64,000 nucleotides of DNA from Maridesulfovibrio bastinii DSM 16055 (GCF_000429985.1 NZ_AUCX01000013.1:89013-153012); one strand, 5' to 3'. Positions 8,748-18,121 are shown, counted from the first letter of the stretch. Notes: generated by a model from the sequence alone, not told the origin. Numbers and translations are program-made.

Positions 8748-10925
8748 ATGGCTGATGATATGACAACACAAATATTTAGAGAAGAGGCGTATGACCTTCT
8801 CTCTGAATTAGAGTCTTCTTTACTTGAACTTGAAGAAATTCCTGATGATGAAGACGTTATAAATCGTGTTTTCAGAGCATTGCATACAATTAAAGGTTCC
8901 GGTGCAATGTTTGGTTTTGACGATATCGCATCCTTTACTCACAGGGTTGAAACTGTTTTTGATATGGTCAGAAATGGAGACCTTGATGTAAATAGGGATT
9001 TACTCAGTCTGGCATTGCTTTCACGAGATCATATATTCAAACTACTTGAAAATGGGATTAACGATGAGCTTGAGGCCTCAGGTAACACGATTATTGAAGG
9101 TCTTGAGAAAATTGCTGCACAGGACTCTCCTGTTGTAGAAAGTGAAAGTGTGGAGGATCTCTCTGATTCTGAATCAGGACAGCATGATACCCCGGTCGAA
9201 AAAACTGATATAGAATTTACTGGATGTTTTTTTAAAATTAAAATTACGCCTGAGGGAAAATCAGAAGTTGCAGCTGAAGACCTGACTCCATTGTTAACAG
9301 AATTAAGCAATATTGGTGAAATAAAGTCAGAAGTTATTCATAGCAAAGAAACCTCCGGGGACAGCGGGAATTGGTGGGAAATCATTATTGCAACAGAGTC
9401 TGATCAACTGACGATTGAAGAAATTTTCTTTTTTACTGACGTTCCTATTAAAGTGGATGTTACGCAAATTGAAGAGAGTGAGTTTGAGTCTCTTAATCCT
9501 GATGATTTAAATCAGGAGCAAGCTGAAGAGGCTGAAATAAAAGAAGATGATGTTACTCCTGATGAAAAATCTGATCCAAGTGAACCAGTTAAGAAAATAG
9601 ATGAGTCTGTCCAGACAATTGATGATGAGGATAGTGATTCTCATAAGATTGGGGATATCCTTGTAAAAAGAGGTGTCGCATCACCTGATGATGTTAATAG
9701 TGCTCTAAAGGAACAAAGACAGAAACGTGAAAAGCGAAAAGCTCATAAGCAGGAAGCTTCATCTTCCATCAGGGTTGCAGCTGAAAAACTCGATTACCTT
9801 GTAGACCTTGTTGGTGAATTGGTAATTGTTCAAGCGCAGATAAGTCAGGTTGTAAGCGAAGAAAAAAATCCTGTTCTAACTGCTTTGTCCGAAGAACTTG
9901 AGAGGTTGTCAGATGAACTTAGAGATAGCACCCTTGGTATAAGGATGCTGCCTATTGGAACAACTTTCAGTAAATTTAGAAGGTTAGTTCGTGATCTATC
10001 TGAAGAATTAGGCAAAGAGATAGAGCTTGAAACGCGTGGAGCTGAAACAGAGCTTGATAAGACAGTCATAGAGCGCCTTAGCGATCCTTTGGTTCATTTG
10101 TTACGTAACAGTATTGACCACGGCATTGAAATTCCAGCTGAACGCAAGGCCGCAGGAAAATCCGAACATGGTACTATAACATTGTCAGCTGAACATTCCG
10201 GTGGAGAAGTTCTTATAACAATAAGTGATGATGGAAAGGGAATGTCACCGGATGTTATAAAGGCCAAGGCTGCAGAAAAGGGACTTATCTCTGCCGATGA
10301 GGAATTGAGTGAGAAAGAGATATTCAATATGATTTTTCTCCCTGGTTTTTCGACAGCTAAGAGTATTACAAGTGTTTCCGGGCGCGGTGTTGGAATGGAT
10401 GTTGTTAAGAAGGCCATAGACCTTTTGCGCGGAAGCATTGATATTGACAGTACTAAAGGTCAGGGAACTATAATAACTATACGCCTACCTCTAACTCTTG
10501 CCATAATTGACGGATTGCAGGTCAGAGTGGAGGATGGGTATTATGTCATACCTTTATCTCTTGTTGAGGAGTGTGTTGAATTAACCAGACAGGATATCGA
10601 TGAGGCCAACGGTCAACAATTTATTAATCTTCGTGGTGAAATTGTTCCATATATTCGCATAAGAGAATGGTTTGAAATTGAAGGTGAAGCTCCAGACATA
10701 GAGCAGATAGTGATTACAGGGGTCGAAGGCAGCAGGATGGGGATTGTTGTTGATACCGTAATCGGTGAACATCAGACCGTAATTAAATCTTTGGGGCGTG
10801 TATATCGTGATGTTGATGGAATTTCTGGTGCTACAATCAAGGGAGATGGAACTCTTGCGCTTATTCTGGATGTTCCTAAACTTGTAAGAAGTGTCATTTC
10901 TGAAATCAGAGCTTCTAACTGGTAG
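8748..10925 (+). CDS. cheA: Chemotaxis histidine kinase CheA
   Basis: Kinase that phosphorylates CheY and CheB in response to chemoreceptors. The 725 residues carry an Hpt domain with phospho-accepting His46 (HTIKGSGAMFG) and a long acidic linker (about 130-300). A short segment, IGDILVKRGVASPDDVNSAL, resembles the MshEN/GspE-N-type motif found in some CheA linkers. The dimerisation helices follow (SSSIRVAAEKLDYLVDLVGE). The ATPase domain has N (LLRNSIDHGIE), G1 (DDGKGM) and G2 (GRGVGMDVV) boxes, and a CheW-like regulatory domain forms the C-terminus. cheR and cheB follow immediately; no cheW, cheY or receptor gene is in the window. Confidence 0.95.
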   Translation: MADDMTTQIFREEAYDLLSELESSLLELEEIPDDEDVINRVFRALHTIKGSGAMFGFDDIASFTHRVETVFDMVRNGDLDVNRDLLSLALLSRDHIFKLLENGINDELEASGNTIIEGLEKIAAQDSPVVESESVEDLSDSESGQHDTPVEKTDIEFTGCFFKIKITPEGKSEVAAEDLTPLLTELSNIGEIKSEVIHSKETSGDSGNWWEIIIATESDQLTIEEIFFFTDVPIKVDVTQIEESEFESLNPDDLNQEQAEEAEIKEDDVTPDEKSDPSEPVKKIDESVQTIDDEDSDSHKIGDILVKRGVASPDDVNSALKEQRQKREKRKAHKQEASSSIRVAAEKLDYLVDLVGELVIVQAQISQVVSEEKNPVLTALSEELERLSDELRDSTLGIRMLPIGTTFSKFRRLVRDLSEELGKEIELETRGAETELDKTVIERLSDPLVHLLRNSIDHGIEIPAERKAAGKSEHGTITLSAEHSGGEVLITISDDGKGMSPDVIKAKAAEKGLISADEELSEKEIFNMIFLPGFSTAKSITSVSGRGVGMDVVKKAIDLLRGSIDIDSTKGQGTIITIRLPLTLAIIDGLQVRVEDGYYVIPLSLVEECVELTRQDIDEANGQQFINLRGEIVPYIRIREWFEIEGEAPDIEQIVITGVEGSRMGIVVDTVIGEHQTVIKSLGRVYRDVDGISGATIKGDGTLALILDVPKLVRSVISEIRASNW

Positions 10926-10929
10926 TATT

Positions 10930-11802
10930 ATGATGAATCATAATAAGTTTGAAAAAACTGAAGATCATACAGGTATTACTCATAATCCCAAATTGGGAGA
11001 TAAAGAATTTGAAAAGTTCAGTGAGTTTATAAAGCGTGAATTCGGTATTAAAATGCCACCTTCCAAGAAGACAATGCTTGAAGCAAGGCTCCAGAAAAGA
11101 TTACGCGCTTTGTGTATGAGTAACCACAGTGAGTATTGTAAATTTTTATTCAGCCCTGAAGGTCTGGACTCTGAAATAACTCATTTAATTGATGTTGTTA
11201 CGACTAATACTACAGATTTTTTCCGTGAGCCAAAGCATTTTGAACTTCTTTTGAGTCAGATTTTACCGGATCTCTTTCAAAGGAATAAAAAGAGCTTGAA
11301 AATATGGTCAGCCGGGTGTTCAAGTGGTGAAGAGCCGTATACTCTGGCCATGGTTTTAAGTGAATTTGCCGGCAAGAATAGTTCGTTTGATTTCTCTATT
11401 CTGGCAACTGATATTTCAACAGAAATACTCCAGAAAGCTAAAAGAGCCATATACCCCATGAGTAAGGTGGATATAATTCCTATGGCTCTTAAAAAAAAGT
11501 ATTTACTTAAAAGTAAGGACCATACGAAGAATCTGGTTAGAATTGCTCCGGAATTGAGAAAAAAGGTTGAGTTTAAGCGTCTAAATTTTATGGAGCCTTT
11601 CCCTTTTAAGGATATTAAAGATATTATATTCTGCCGTAATGTGGTAATATATTTTGACAGGCCCACGCAGCATCGTTTGTTTAATGAATTTTGTCTGCGA
11701 CTGGCTCCTGGTGGTTTTTTATTTATCGGGCATTCTGAAAGTATTTCCGGAATGGGACTTCCGGTCAGGCAAGTTGCCCCTACTGTTTATCAAAGGATTT
11801 GA
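10930..11802 (+). CDS. cheR: Chemoreceptor methyltransferase CheR
   Basis: Transfers methyl groups from S-adenosylmethionine to receptor glutamates. The helical N-terminal domain is followed by the SAM-binding Rossmann domain with WSAGCSSGEEPYTLAM, an ATDIS strand and FCRNVVIYFD. ATG at 10930 gives 290 residues, the usual size. A GTG at 10891 would lengthen it but lies inside cheA, and neither start has a strong ribosome binding site. A second ATG follows at 10933. The gene lies four bases after the cheA stop. Confidence 0.93.
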   Translation: MMNHNKFEKTEDHTGITHNPKLGDKEFEKFSEFIKREFGIKMPPSKKTMLEARLQKRLRALCMSNHSEYCKFLFSPEGLDSEITHLIDVVTTNTTDFFREPKHFELLLSQILPDLFQRNKKSLKIWSAGCSSGEEPYTLAMVLSEFAGKNSSFDFSILATDISTEILQKAKRAIYPMSKVDIIPMALKKKYLLKSKDHTKNLVRIAPELRKKVEFKRLNFMEPFPFKDIKDIIFCRNVVIYFDRPTQHRLFNEFCLRLAPGGFLFIGHSESISGMGLPVRQVAPTVYQRI

Positions 11803-11807
11803 AATAG

Positions 11808-12878
11808 ATGAAAAAGAAGATTCAAGTTCTTGTAGTGGATGATTCTGCTCTTGTTCGTCAGGCTTTGCTTAATCTTTTTGAAACAGACCCTGATATTGAA
11901 GTCATTGGAACAGCTTCCGACCCTTTTGCGGCAGCAAAAATTATGGAGAAGAAAGTTCCTGATGTTATTACCCTCGATATTGAAATGCCGAGGATGGACG
12001 GGCTTACTTTTTTAAGAAAACTTATGAGCCAGCATCCTGTGCCGGTTGTAATCTGTTCTACACTCACAGAAGCCGGTTCTGAAACTTTCATGAAAGCCTT
12101 AGAGTTCGGTGCTGTTGAAGTTATTACCAAACCTAAAGTTGGAACGAGAGAATTCTTTGAGGAGTCACGCATAAGGGTTTGTGATGTTGTAAAAGCAGCA
12201 GCTCAAGTGAGGCCTAAAAAATTAGGTTCCAGACCCATAGATATAAAGCCCAAGCTGAATGCTGATGCGGTTATTCCGAGTGGAAAGAGTTTTAATTTAA
12301 AAACTACTGAAAAAATAGTTCTGGTTGGTGCTTCTACTGGAGGGACTGAGGCTTTGAAAGTATTTTTGGAGTCTTTACCTCTTGATTGTCCGGGTATTGT
12401 TATTGTTCAACATATGCCGGAGCATTTTACGGCTGCTTTTTCAAAAAGATTGAACTCAATCTGCCGTATTACCATCAAGGAAGCTGAAAATAATGATACT
12501 GTTCTTAGAGGACAGGCTTTAATTGCACCCGGAAACAGTCATATGCTCCTTAAACGTAGTGGGGCACGGTATTATGTCGAAGTTAAAGGTGGACCGCTTG
12601 TAAGCAGGCACCGCCCTTCAGTGGATGTTCTATTCAGATCTGGCGCAAGGTACGCTGGTGGGAATGCTGTCGGCGTAATCATGACGGGTATGGGTGACGA
12701 CGGAGCAAAGGGAATGAAGGAAATGAAGGATAACGGAGCATATTGTATTGCTCAGGATGAAGCTACATCGGTAGTTTTTGGCATGCCACAAGAAGCTATA
12801 AAACATGGTGGCGTGGATAAGGTTATGCCATTACAGAATATTGCTGGAGAAGTTGTAAGATTCTGTTCAGTACGCTAG
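11808..12878 (+). CDS. cheB: Chemoreceptor methylesterase/deamidase CheB
   Basis: Removes methyl groups from receptors when phosphorylated by CheA. The N-terminal receiver domain has acidic pair D11-D12 and phospho-acceptor D57 (TLDIEMP). The C-terminal esterase has the catalytic serine in GASTGGTEA, the histidine in [11 protein letters not shown] and the aspartate in GMGDDGAKG. The 356-residue length is normal. It is the last gene of cheA-cheR-cheB, five bases after cheR. Confidence 0.96.
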   Translation: MKKKIQVLVVDDSALVRQALLNLFETDPDIEVIGTASDPFAAAKIMEKKVPDVITLDIEMPRMDGLTFLRKLMSQHPVPVVICSTLTEAGSETFMKALEFGAVEVITKPKVGTREFFEESRIRVCDVVKAAAQVRPKKLGSRPIDIKPKLNADAVIPSGKSFNLKTTEKIVLVGASTGGTEALKVFLESLPLDCPGIVIVQHMPEHFTAAFSKRLNSICRITIKEAENNDTVLRGQALIAPGNSHMLLKRSGARYYVEVKGGPLVSRHRPSVDVLFRSGARYAGGNAVGVIMTGMGDDGAKGMKEMKDNGAYCIAQDEATSVVFGMPQEAIKHGGVDKVMPLQNIAGEVVRFCSVR

Positions 12879-12886
12879 ATAAGTAA

Positions 12887-12922
12887 AAAACGCCGTTCTT
12901 TAAAAATAGAACGGCGTTTTTG
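12887..12922. terminator. Bidirectional terminator between cheB and the DUF190 gene
   Basis: Thirteen-base perfect arms (AAAACGCCGTTCT / AGAACGGCGTTTT) with A and T tracts on both sides, so it can end the convergent cheB and fluC-DUF190 transcripts. Confidence 0.88.
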
Positions 12923-12962
12923 TTAATTATTTTAGATGAATTTATGATGATCTATGAATGGT

Positions 12963-13307
12963 TTATTTGTGGCCTTCATTGTGTCTGTAAAAAACGACTT
13001 CAACTTTTTCAATTGTAACAAGACCTTCCTTCATAGTTCTGTCCAGAAATTTTTTGAAAGCATTAATTTTTTCTGAAACATCAACAAGTTCAATTATAAT
13101 AGGGAGATCTTCAGACAATCTTAGAATCTTGGTTGTGTGGACCCGGCTGTTTGCCCCGAAACCCATTGCTCCACGTTTTACCGTAGCTCCTGCAAGTCCT
13201 TGTTTTCTTGCTTCTTCAACAATAACTTCATGTAATGGTCTGTGATCTATCCTATCGTCTTCACCAGTATAAACTGTCAATCTCAGTGCTGATTCTGGAA
13301 GATTCAT
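12963..13307 (-). CDS. DUF190 family protein (PII-like)
   Basis: A 114-residue cytosolic protein of the DUF190 family, which has a PII-like ferredoxin fold. Visible signatures are EEARKQGLAGATVKRGAMGF (about residues 30-49) and the late strand GLVTIEKVEVV. The family is very often encoded with the fluoride channel CrcB/FluC, as here, 60 bp downstream of it on the same strand. A regulatory or nucleotide-sensing role for the channel is plausible but unproven. Start supported by AGGAGG at 13314-13319 (minus strand). The C-terminus is histidine-rich (RHNEGHK). Confidence 0.88.
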   Translation of the reverse strand: MNLPESALRLTVYTGEDDRIDHRPLHEVIVEEARKQGLAGATVKRGAMGFGANSRVHTTKILRLSEDLPIIIELVDVSEKINAFKKFLDRTMKEGLVTIEKVEVVFYRHNEGHK

Positions 13308-13367
13308 TAGTACCTCCTGTTTATTAAAATTGTGTAATAATGTAGTGTCTTGAAATGTTGATTAAAT

Positions 13368-13748
13368 TTAGGAAAAAGCGAGTCTGCCGAGGGCAAGTCC
13401 AAGCATGATACACATAAATCCTAGAGCTGTCTGTCCACCCATATTTAGCGCAGCAAGGGTCCATTGCCCATTCTTGACCAGATTCACACTTTCGAACATA
13501 TATGTTGAAAAGGTTGTAAAAGCCCCCATGAATCCTGTTAAAAGCATAAGCCGTAGTTCGGCTGTCATACCGATTCTGTTTTCAAAAAAACTTGTTACAA
13601 AGCCGAATAAAAAACATCCGGCCATGTTTACAGTAAATGTTCCTATCGGGAAGGAACTTCCGACTAACCGTTGCGCAAAGCCTGCAACAAAATATCTGCA
13701 CATTGTTCCGGCAGCCCCTCCGGCTGCTATATAGAGGTATTTAATCAT
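13368..13748 (-). CDS. fluC: Fluoride ion channel FluC/CrcB
   Basis: Small inner-membrane fluoride exporter that works as an antiparallel dimer. The 126 residues contain four hydrophobic helices. Family motifs are GGAAGTMCRYF (about residues 10-20), FPIGTFTVNMAGCF (about 34-47) and the central GFMGAFTTFSTYMFE (about 72-86), which holds the sodium-site and phenylalanine-box residues. First gene of a two-gene unit with the DUF190 gene. No fluoride riboswitch is evident upstream; instead the ribosome binding site lies in an inverted repeat (13752-13796). Confidence 0.95.
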   Translation of the reverse strand: MIKYLYIAAGGAAGTMCRYFVAGFAQRLVGSSFPIGTFTVNMAGCFLFGFVTSFFENRIGMTAELRLMLLTGFMGAFTTFSTYMFESVNLVKNGQWTLAALNMGGQTALGFMCIMLGLALGRLAFS

Positions 13749-13751
13749 TTT

Positions 13752-13796
13752 CTATGAACTCCATTTAATCTTGATACCTTATATAGGTGTTCATAG
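13752..13796 (-). promoter_or_regulatory. Inverted repeat covering the fluC ribosome binding site
   Basis: On the minus strand CTATGAACACC (13796-13786) can pair with GGAGTTCATAG (13762-13752), with one mismatch, around a 23-nt loop. The second arm contains the fluC Shine-Dalgarno GGAG (13762-13759). Folding would hide the ribosome binding site. Confidence 0.5.
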
Positions 13797-13823
13797 CATT
13801 CAAGTCCACGGGAGAAAAGCACA

Positions 13824-14411
13824 TTGGCTCTGGAAGTTGAACTTAAGTTTATTGATGTTGACCACGAATCTCTTAAAGAAAATCTTAAATCTGTTTCAGC
13901 AGAATTTCTCAGCGCGCATTTTGAAAAGAATATTGTATTGGATGATCCCGGAAGGACTCTTTATAAGCGATCAGCTCTTTTAAGGATTAGAGAAGCCGGT
14001 AAAACCGTTATGACAGTCAAACGTATACCGTGTTTAATGCCTGAATCAGGTAAGGCAAAAGTTTATGAAGAGTATCAAAGTGAAATTTCCAGTCTTGATG
14101 AAATGATCTCCTGCCTTGCCGTATTAGGCTATTATCCTGTTTTCAGATATGAGAAGTTTCGTGAAAAATGGCAGTATGATAACTGTATTATTTGTGTTGA
14201 TACTCTGCCGTTTGGTTATTTTGTCGAGATTGAAGGTAATGAAGATGATATAATCAGATGCGCCGATGCTCTTGATTTGGACATCAGTACATCAAGTAAG
14301 AAAACTTACCATGAACTGAATAGAGAATACCGTGCTCAAAATGGGTATGCTGCTGATGAAAATTTTGTTTTTTCAGATGAACAGCGCTTGCTCTTGCCTA
14401 TGGGAACATAA
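13824..14411 (+). CDS. CYTH-domain protein, putative class IV adenylate cyclase
   Basis: The CYTH family binds polyphosphorylated ligands in a beta-barrel tunnel; members are class IV adenylate cyclases or tri-polyphosphatases. The N-terminal signature EVELKF at residues 4-9 (ExExK type) is present, with basic tunnel residues in LLRIREAGKTVMTVKR and the acidic strand FVEIEGNEDDI (about 132-142). At 195 residues it fits CyaB-type cyclases. The start is TTG at 13824 with GGGAG at 13810-13814. Cyclase versus phosphatase activity cannot be decided. It sits just upstream of clpS. Confidence 0.8.
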   Translation: MALEVELKFIDVDHESLKENLKSVSAEFLSAHFEKNIVLDDPGRTLYKRSALLRIREAGKTVMTVKRIPCLMPESGKAKVYEEYQSEISSLDEMISCLAVLGYYPVFRYEKFREKWQYDNCIICVDTLPFGYFVEIEGNEDDIIRCADALDLDISTSSKKTYHELNREYRAQNGYAADENFVFSDEQRLLLPMGT

Positions 14412-14535
14412 AGCATTAGTCTTAGAAAGGCTTGAAAAATGTAGGTTTAATGGTTTTATGATCTCGACAGAGTCACTATTCGTTCTTATTGTTTTGGTGG
14501 AACTTGAATAATCAATATTTTTGGTGATACTTTAT

Positions 14536-14844
14536 ATGTCTAATTTTTCAGAACAATTTGAATCAGATGTCCTTTTCGAGGACGAAGTGAAGGAACCCAG
14601 AAAGTTCAGGGTAATACTTCACAATGATGATTACACATCGATGGAATTTGTAGTTGCTGTCCTTATTAAAGTTTTCAGAAAGACGGAGGAACAGGCCACT
14701 GAAATAATGCTCAAGGTTCACAACGACGGTTATGGTGTCTGTGGTATTTATACCGCTGAAGTTGCCGAAACCAAAGTAGAGATTGTGCACCAGCTGGCAA
14801 AGCAGGCCGGATTTCCTCTCAAATGTTCGATAGAAGAGGTTTGA
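14536..14844 (+). CDS. clpS: ClpS adaptor for N-end-rule proteolysis
   Basis: Delivers proteins with destabilising N-terminal residues to ClpAP. The 102 residues show the core motif LHNDDYTSMEFVV (about 29-41), the hydrophobic pocket segment, the histidine of VHNDGYGVCGIYTAEVAE, and the end FPLKCSIEEV. ATG at 14536 is preferred over an upstream TTG at 14521, and GGTGA lies nine bases upstream. It lies six bases before clpA, the typical pairing. Confidence 0.96.
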   Translation: MSNFSEQFESDVLFEDEVKEPRKFRVILHNDDYTSMEFVVAVLIKVFRKTEEQATEIMLKVHNDGYGVCGIYTAEVAETKVEIVHQLAKQAGFPLKCSIEEV

Positions 14845-14850
14845 TGCAAT

Positions 14851-17151
14851 ATGCTGAGTAAAGCCCTTGAACAAGCTCTTAATATCGCTGTTAGCGATGT
14901 AAGGGAAAAAAACTACGAGTTTCTGACTCTTGAACATCTTTTATATGCGTTTGCTAAAGGTGATTCAGGTGCGGACATACTTTCATCATGCGGAGCTGAA
15001 GTTTCAAAGCTTATCAGCCAGCTTGAAAAATTTTTTGATGACAACCTTGAACCATTGCCTGAAGGGGTTGAAACTGAAGTTGTTCAGACTTTAGGAGTAA
15101 GGAGAGTCCTTCAGAAAGCCGTCTGGCAGAAAAGAGCCGCTGGAAAAGATGTTGTTGAAATCGGCGATGTCATTGCGGCAATGTTTGAGGAAGAAGATTC
15201 TTACGCTGTTTATTTTTTAAAAGTTCATGGCGTTACAAGATTGGATATTCTTGAATATATATCACATGTTTCCAGTGGTGATGATAACTGGGATGAAGGG
15301 TTGAATATAAGTCCTTCACCACAGCGTCAGATTGATCCCGGTTCTGGCGGTGGTCCTGAGAAAAATCAAAAAAAATCGGTTCTAGAAGAATTTGCAACAA
15401 ATCTTACAGCTAAGGCTAAAGACGGTAAAATTGATCCGCTTATCGGTCGTGATAGCGAAATAGAGCGGACATTACAGGTCCTTTCACGCAGGCGCAAAAA
15501 TAATCCGATTTTTGTAGGCGATCCCGGAGTTGGTAAAACTGCTATGGCTGAGGGATTGGCTAGGCAGATTGTTTCGGGTGAAGTCCCGGAAGCTTTTGCG
15601 GATACACAGGTTTTTGCGCTTGATATGGGTGCACTGCTCGCCGGAACAAAATACCGCGGAGACTTTGAGTCACGCCTGAAGGGCGTTCTGGCGGAGATTA
15701 AAAATATTCCCGGTGCGGTTCTCTTTGTTGATGAAATTCATACTATCGTCGGGGCTGGTGCAGTCAGCGGCGGTTCAATGGATGCTTCAAATATTTTGAA
15801 ACCATTTCTGGCCTCTGGTGAGGTAAGGTGTATCGGAGCCACGACTTATGAAGAGTATAAAAATCATTTTGAAAAAGATCGGGCTCTCTCACGCAGATTT
15901 CAAAAAATAGACATATCCGAACCAAGCGTAGATGAGACAATAGACATCCTTAAGGGCTTAAAGCCATATTATGAAGAGCACCATCATGTGGTTTATTCTC
16001 CGTCATCTTTAAAGGCTGCAGCTGAACTTGCAGACAGACATATCAATGAACGTTTTCTGCCTGATAAGGCTATTGATGTCATTGATGAAGCAGGTGCTTT
16101 TTACAATCTAAGTCAGAAAAAACGCAAAAATTCCAGAATAATGATCAGCGATGTTGAGAAGGTTATTGCTAAAATGGCAAGAATTCCTGAACGTCGTATA
16201 ACTGTTTCAGACAGGGCAAGATTGCAGGATTTAAATGCTACACTTAAATCTGTTGTCTTCGGTCAGGATGAAGCTGTTGATCAGATTACGAAAGCAATAC
16301 TCCGCTCTAGAGCGGGGATGAAACAGATAGGAAGACCAACCGGAGCTTTTCTGCTTGCCGGGCCGACTGGAGTTGGTAAAACTGAATTAGCAAGACAGTT
16401 GGCAGCTTCAATGGGAATCAGCTTTCTGCGTTTTGATATGAGTGAATATATGGAAAAGCATGCTGTTTCCAGATTGATCGGAGCTCCTCCGGGATATGTA
16501 GGTTTTGATCAGGGAGGTCTGCTGACAGAAGGCGTCCGCAAGAATCCCCATTGTGTAATCCTTTTTGATGAAATAGAAAAAGCTCATCCTGATGTTTTTA
16601 ACATTCTGCTTCAGGTAATGGATTATGCGACACTTACTGATAATAATGGTAGAAAAGCAGACTTTAGAAATGTCGTTCTTTTGATGACCTCAAATGCCGG
16701 AGCCAGAGAGCTTACCAAGAGCGGTATAGGTTTTGGTGCCAGTGTTAATGGTGCTGAAGACAAAGGTCGCAGTATGAAAGCCGTTGAGAGAATATTCAGT
16801 CCTGAATTTAGAAACAGGCTTGATGCTATTGTCTCATTTAATTCACTCGGCAGTAATGTCATGGAAATGATAGTTGATAAGTTTATTGATGAACTTAACC
16901 AGCAGCTTGATGAACAAAAAGTTTCAGTCAAACTTGATTCTTCAGCTAGATCGTGGCTTGCTGAAAAAGGGCATGATGCCGCCTACGGGGCCAGACCTAT
17001 GGCAAGGTTGATTCAAACAAGCATTAAGGATGCCATTGCTGACGAATTACTTTTTGGAAAACTGGTAAAAGGTGGAACTGTCAAAGTCGGTACTAAAAAG
17101 TCTTCGGAAGGAATTAAGGAATTAGAATTTAAATTCTCCCAGAAGAGATAA
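14851..17151 (+). CDS. clpA: ATP-dependent Clp protease ATPase subunit ClpA
   Basis: AAA+ unfoldase that feeds substrates to ClpP. The 766 residues contain the N-terminal double Clp_N domain. The first ATPase module has Walker A GDPGVGKTA (about residue 225) and Walker B VLFVDEIHT. The second has GPTGVGKTE and VILFDEIEKAHPD. The C-terminal small domain ends with YGARPMARLIQ. Coupled with clpS and followed by aat, it forms a complete recognition-and-unfolding set of the N-end-rule pathway; clpP is elsewhere. Confidence 0.96.
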   Translation: MLSKALEQALNIAVSDVREKNYEFLTLEHLLYAFAKGDSGADILSSCGAEVSKLISQLEKFFDDNLEPLPEGVETEVVQTLGVRRVLQKAVWQKRAAGKDVVEIGDVIAAMFEEEDSYAVYFLKVHGVTRLDILEYISHVSSGDDNWDEGLNISPSPQRQIDPGSGGGPEKNQKKSVLEEFATNLTAKAKDGKIDPLIGRDSEIERTLQVLSRRRKNNPIFVGDPGVGKTAMAEGLARQIVSGEVPEAFADTQVFALDMGALLAGTKYRGDFESRLKGVLAEIKNIPGAVLFVDEIHTIVGAGAVSGGSMDASNILKPFLASGEVRCIGATTYEEYKNHFEKDRALSRRFQKIDISEPSVDETIDILKGLKPYYEEHHHVVYSPSSLKAAAELADRHINERFLPDKAIDVIDEAGAFYNLSQKKRKNSRIMISDVEKVIAKMARIPERRITVSDRARLQDLNATLKSVVFGQDEAVDQITKAILRSRAGMKQIGRPTGAFLLAGPTGVGKTELARQLAASMGISFLRFDMSEYMEKHAVSRLIGAPPGYVGFDQGGLLTEGVRKNPHCVILFDEIEKAHPDVFNILLQVMDYATLTDNNGRKADFRNVVLLMTSNAGARELTKSGIGFGASVNGAEDKGRSMKAVERIFSPEFRNRLDAIVSFNSLGSNVMEMIVDKFIDELNQQLDEQKVSVKLDSSARSWLAEKGHDAAYGARPMARLIQTSIKDAIADELLFGKLVKGGTVKVGTKKSSEGIKELEFKFSQKR

Positions 17152-17167
17152 AAAATATCAAAGATAA

Positions 17168-17200
17168 GGCCCGGGTATGAATTTTCTGCCCGGGCTTTTA
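17168..17200 (+). terminator. Terminator after clpA
   Basis: GCCCGGG at 17169-17175 pairs with CCCGGGC at 17189-17195, followed by TTTTAATTT. Confidence 0.78.
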
Positions 17201-17370
17201 ATTTATTGCATCTGCTTAGTTAGCCCATCTTACTGGCAGCAATAAGTTTTAATTGAATCTGATACCACAGTGTTAAATATATTTGATATTTTTTAAACTT
17301 TCTTGAATAAAATATTAAATTTCAGTATGTTTTATAGTAGTTTGATTTAATATTCGGAGTTTTTAAAGCA

Positions 17371-18093
17371 ATGGTTATTTATCGTTTAATTAAAGAACCT
17401 GTTTTTCCTCATCCAGAAGAGTCGGAGCCTGACGGTTTATTAGCTGTAGGAGGGGATTTGTCCCCGGAAAGATTGTTGACAGCTTATTCAACTGGAATTT
17501 TCCCATGGTATGATGATCAGTCTCCTATATTATGGTGGTCTCTGGACCCAAGGCTTGTTCTTTTCCCTGATGATCTGCATGTCTCCAAAAAATTGAAGCG
17601 TAAAATCCGTAATTCCTGTTACCGGGTAACGCTTGATGAAAATTTTGAAAAGGTCATAGATAACTGTGCTGGAAAAAGTCGCCCTGGGCAGAATGGAACA
17701 TGGATCATTCCTGAAATGAAAGAAGCCTATATCAAGCTATTCAGGCTTGGTTTTGCACATAGCATAGAAGTTTGGGATGGGAATGAGCTTGCAGGTGGAC
17801 TGTACGGTGTTTCATTGGGACGCTTTTTTTCAGGTGAATCAATGTTTTTTTTAAAACCGGATGCATCTAAATTTGGTTTTTCTTACCTCGTCCACTTTTT
17901 AATTAACAGAGATTTTGATTTTATCGACTGTCAGCAGCCCACAGATCACCTAAAAAGTCTTGGAGCTGTGGAGGTAAAACGCGATAAATTTTTAAGAATG
18001 CTGAAAGTCTCTCAGGAACATCCGACTATGCGGGGGAAATGGGAATTTGTAGCGGGAGAATATGAGCTTATCACGCAGGAATTATCTAAATAA
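17371..18093 (+). CDS. aat: Leucyl/phenylalanyl-tRNA--protein transferase
   Basis: Adds Leu or Phe from charged tRNA to the N-terminus of proteins with basic N-termini, creating an N-degron read by ClpS. The 240-residue protein has the family opening FPHPEESEPDGLLAVGGDLS, the GIFPWY and WWSLDPR motifs (about residues 48-65), GLYGVSLG and FFSGESMFF (about 143-160), and the DCQQPTDHLKSLGA end motif. It has its own promoter region after the clpA terminator, but the function ties it to clpS-clpA. Start with CGGAG at 17355-17359. Confidence 0.96.
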   Translation: MVIYRLIKEPVFPHPEESEPDGLLAVGGDLSPERLLTAYSTGIFPWYDDQSPILWWSLDPRLVLFPDDLHVSKKLKRKIRNSCYRVTLDENFEKVIDNCAGKSRPGQNGTWIIPEMKEAYIKLFRLGFAHSIEVWDGNELAGGLYGVSLGRFFSGESMFFLKPDASKFGFSYLVHFLINRDFDFIDCQQPTDHLKSLGAVEVKRDKFLRMLKVSQEHPTMRGKWEFVAGEYELITQELSK

Positions 18094-18121
18094 AAAATGG
18101 TCCCGGATGTTCTCCGGGACC
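18092..18121. terminator. Terminator between aat and the 18133 gene
   Basis: GGTCCCGG at 18099-18106 pairs with CCGGGACC at 18114-18121. The minus strand carries the better T tract (ATTTTTTA), so it mainly ends the convergent unknown gene and may also serve aat. Confidence 0.75.

Noticed and set aside
13749..13823. Fluoride (crcB) riboswitch ahead of fluC
   Set aside because: Upstream sequence is short and the GGNGATGG core with its loop is not visible.
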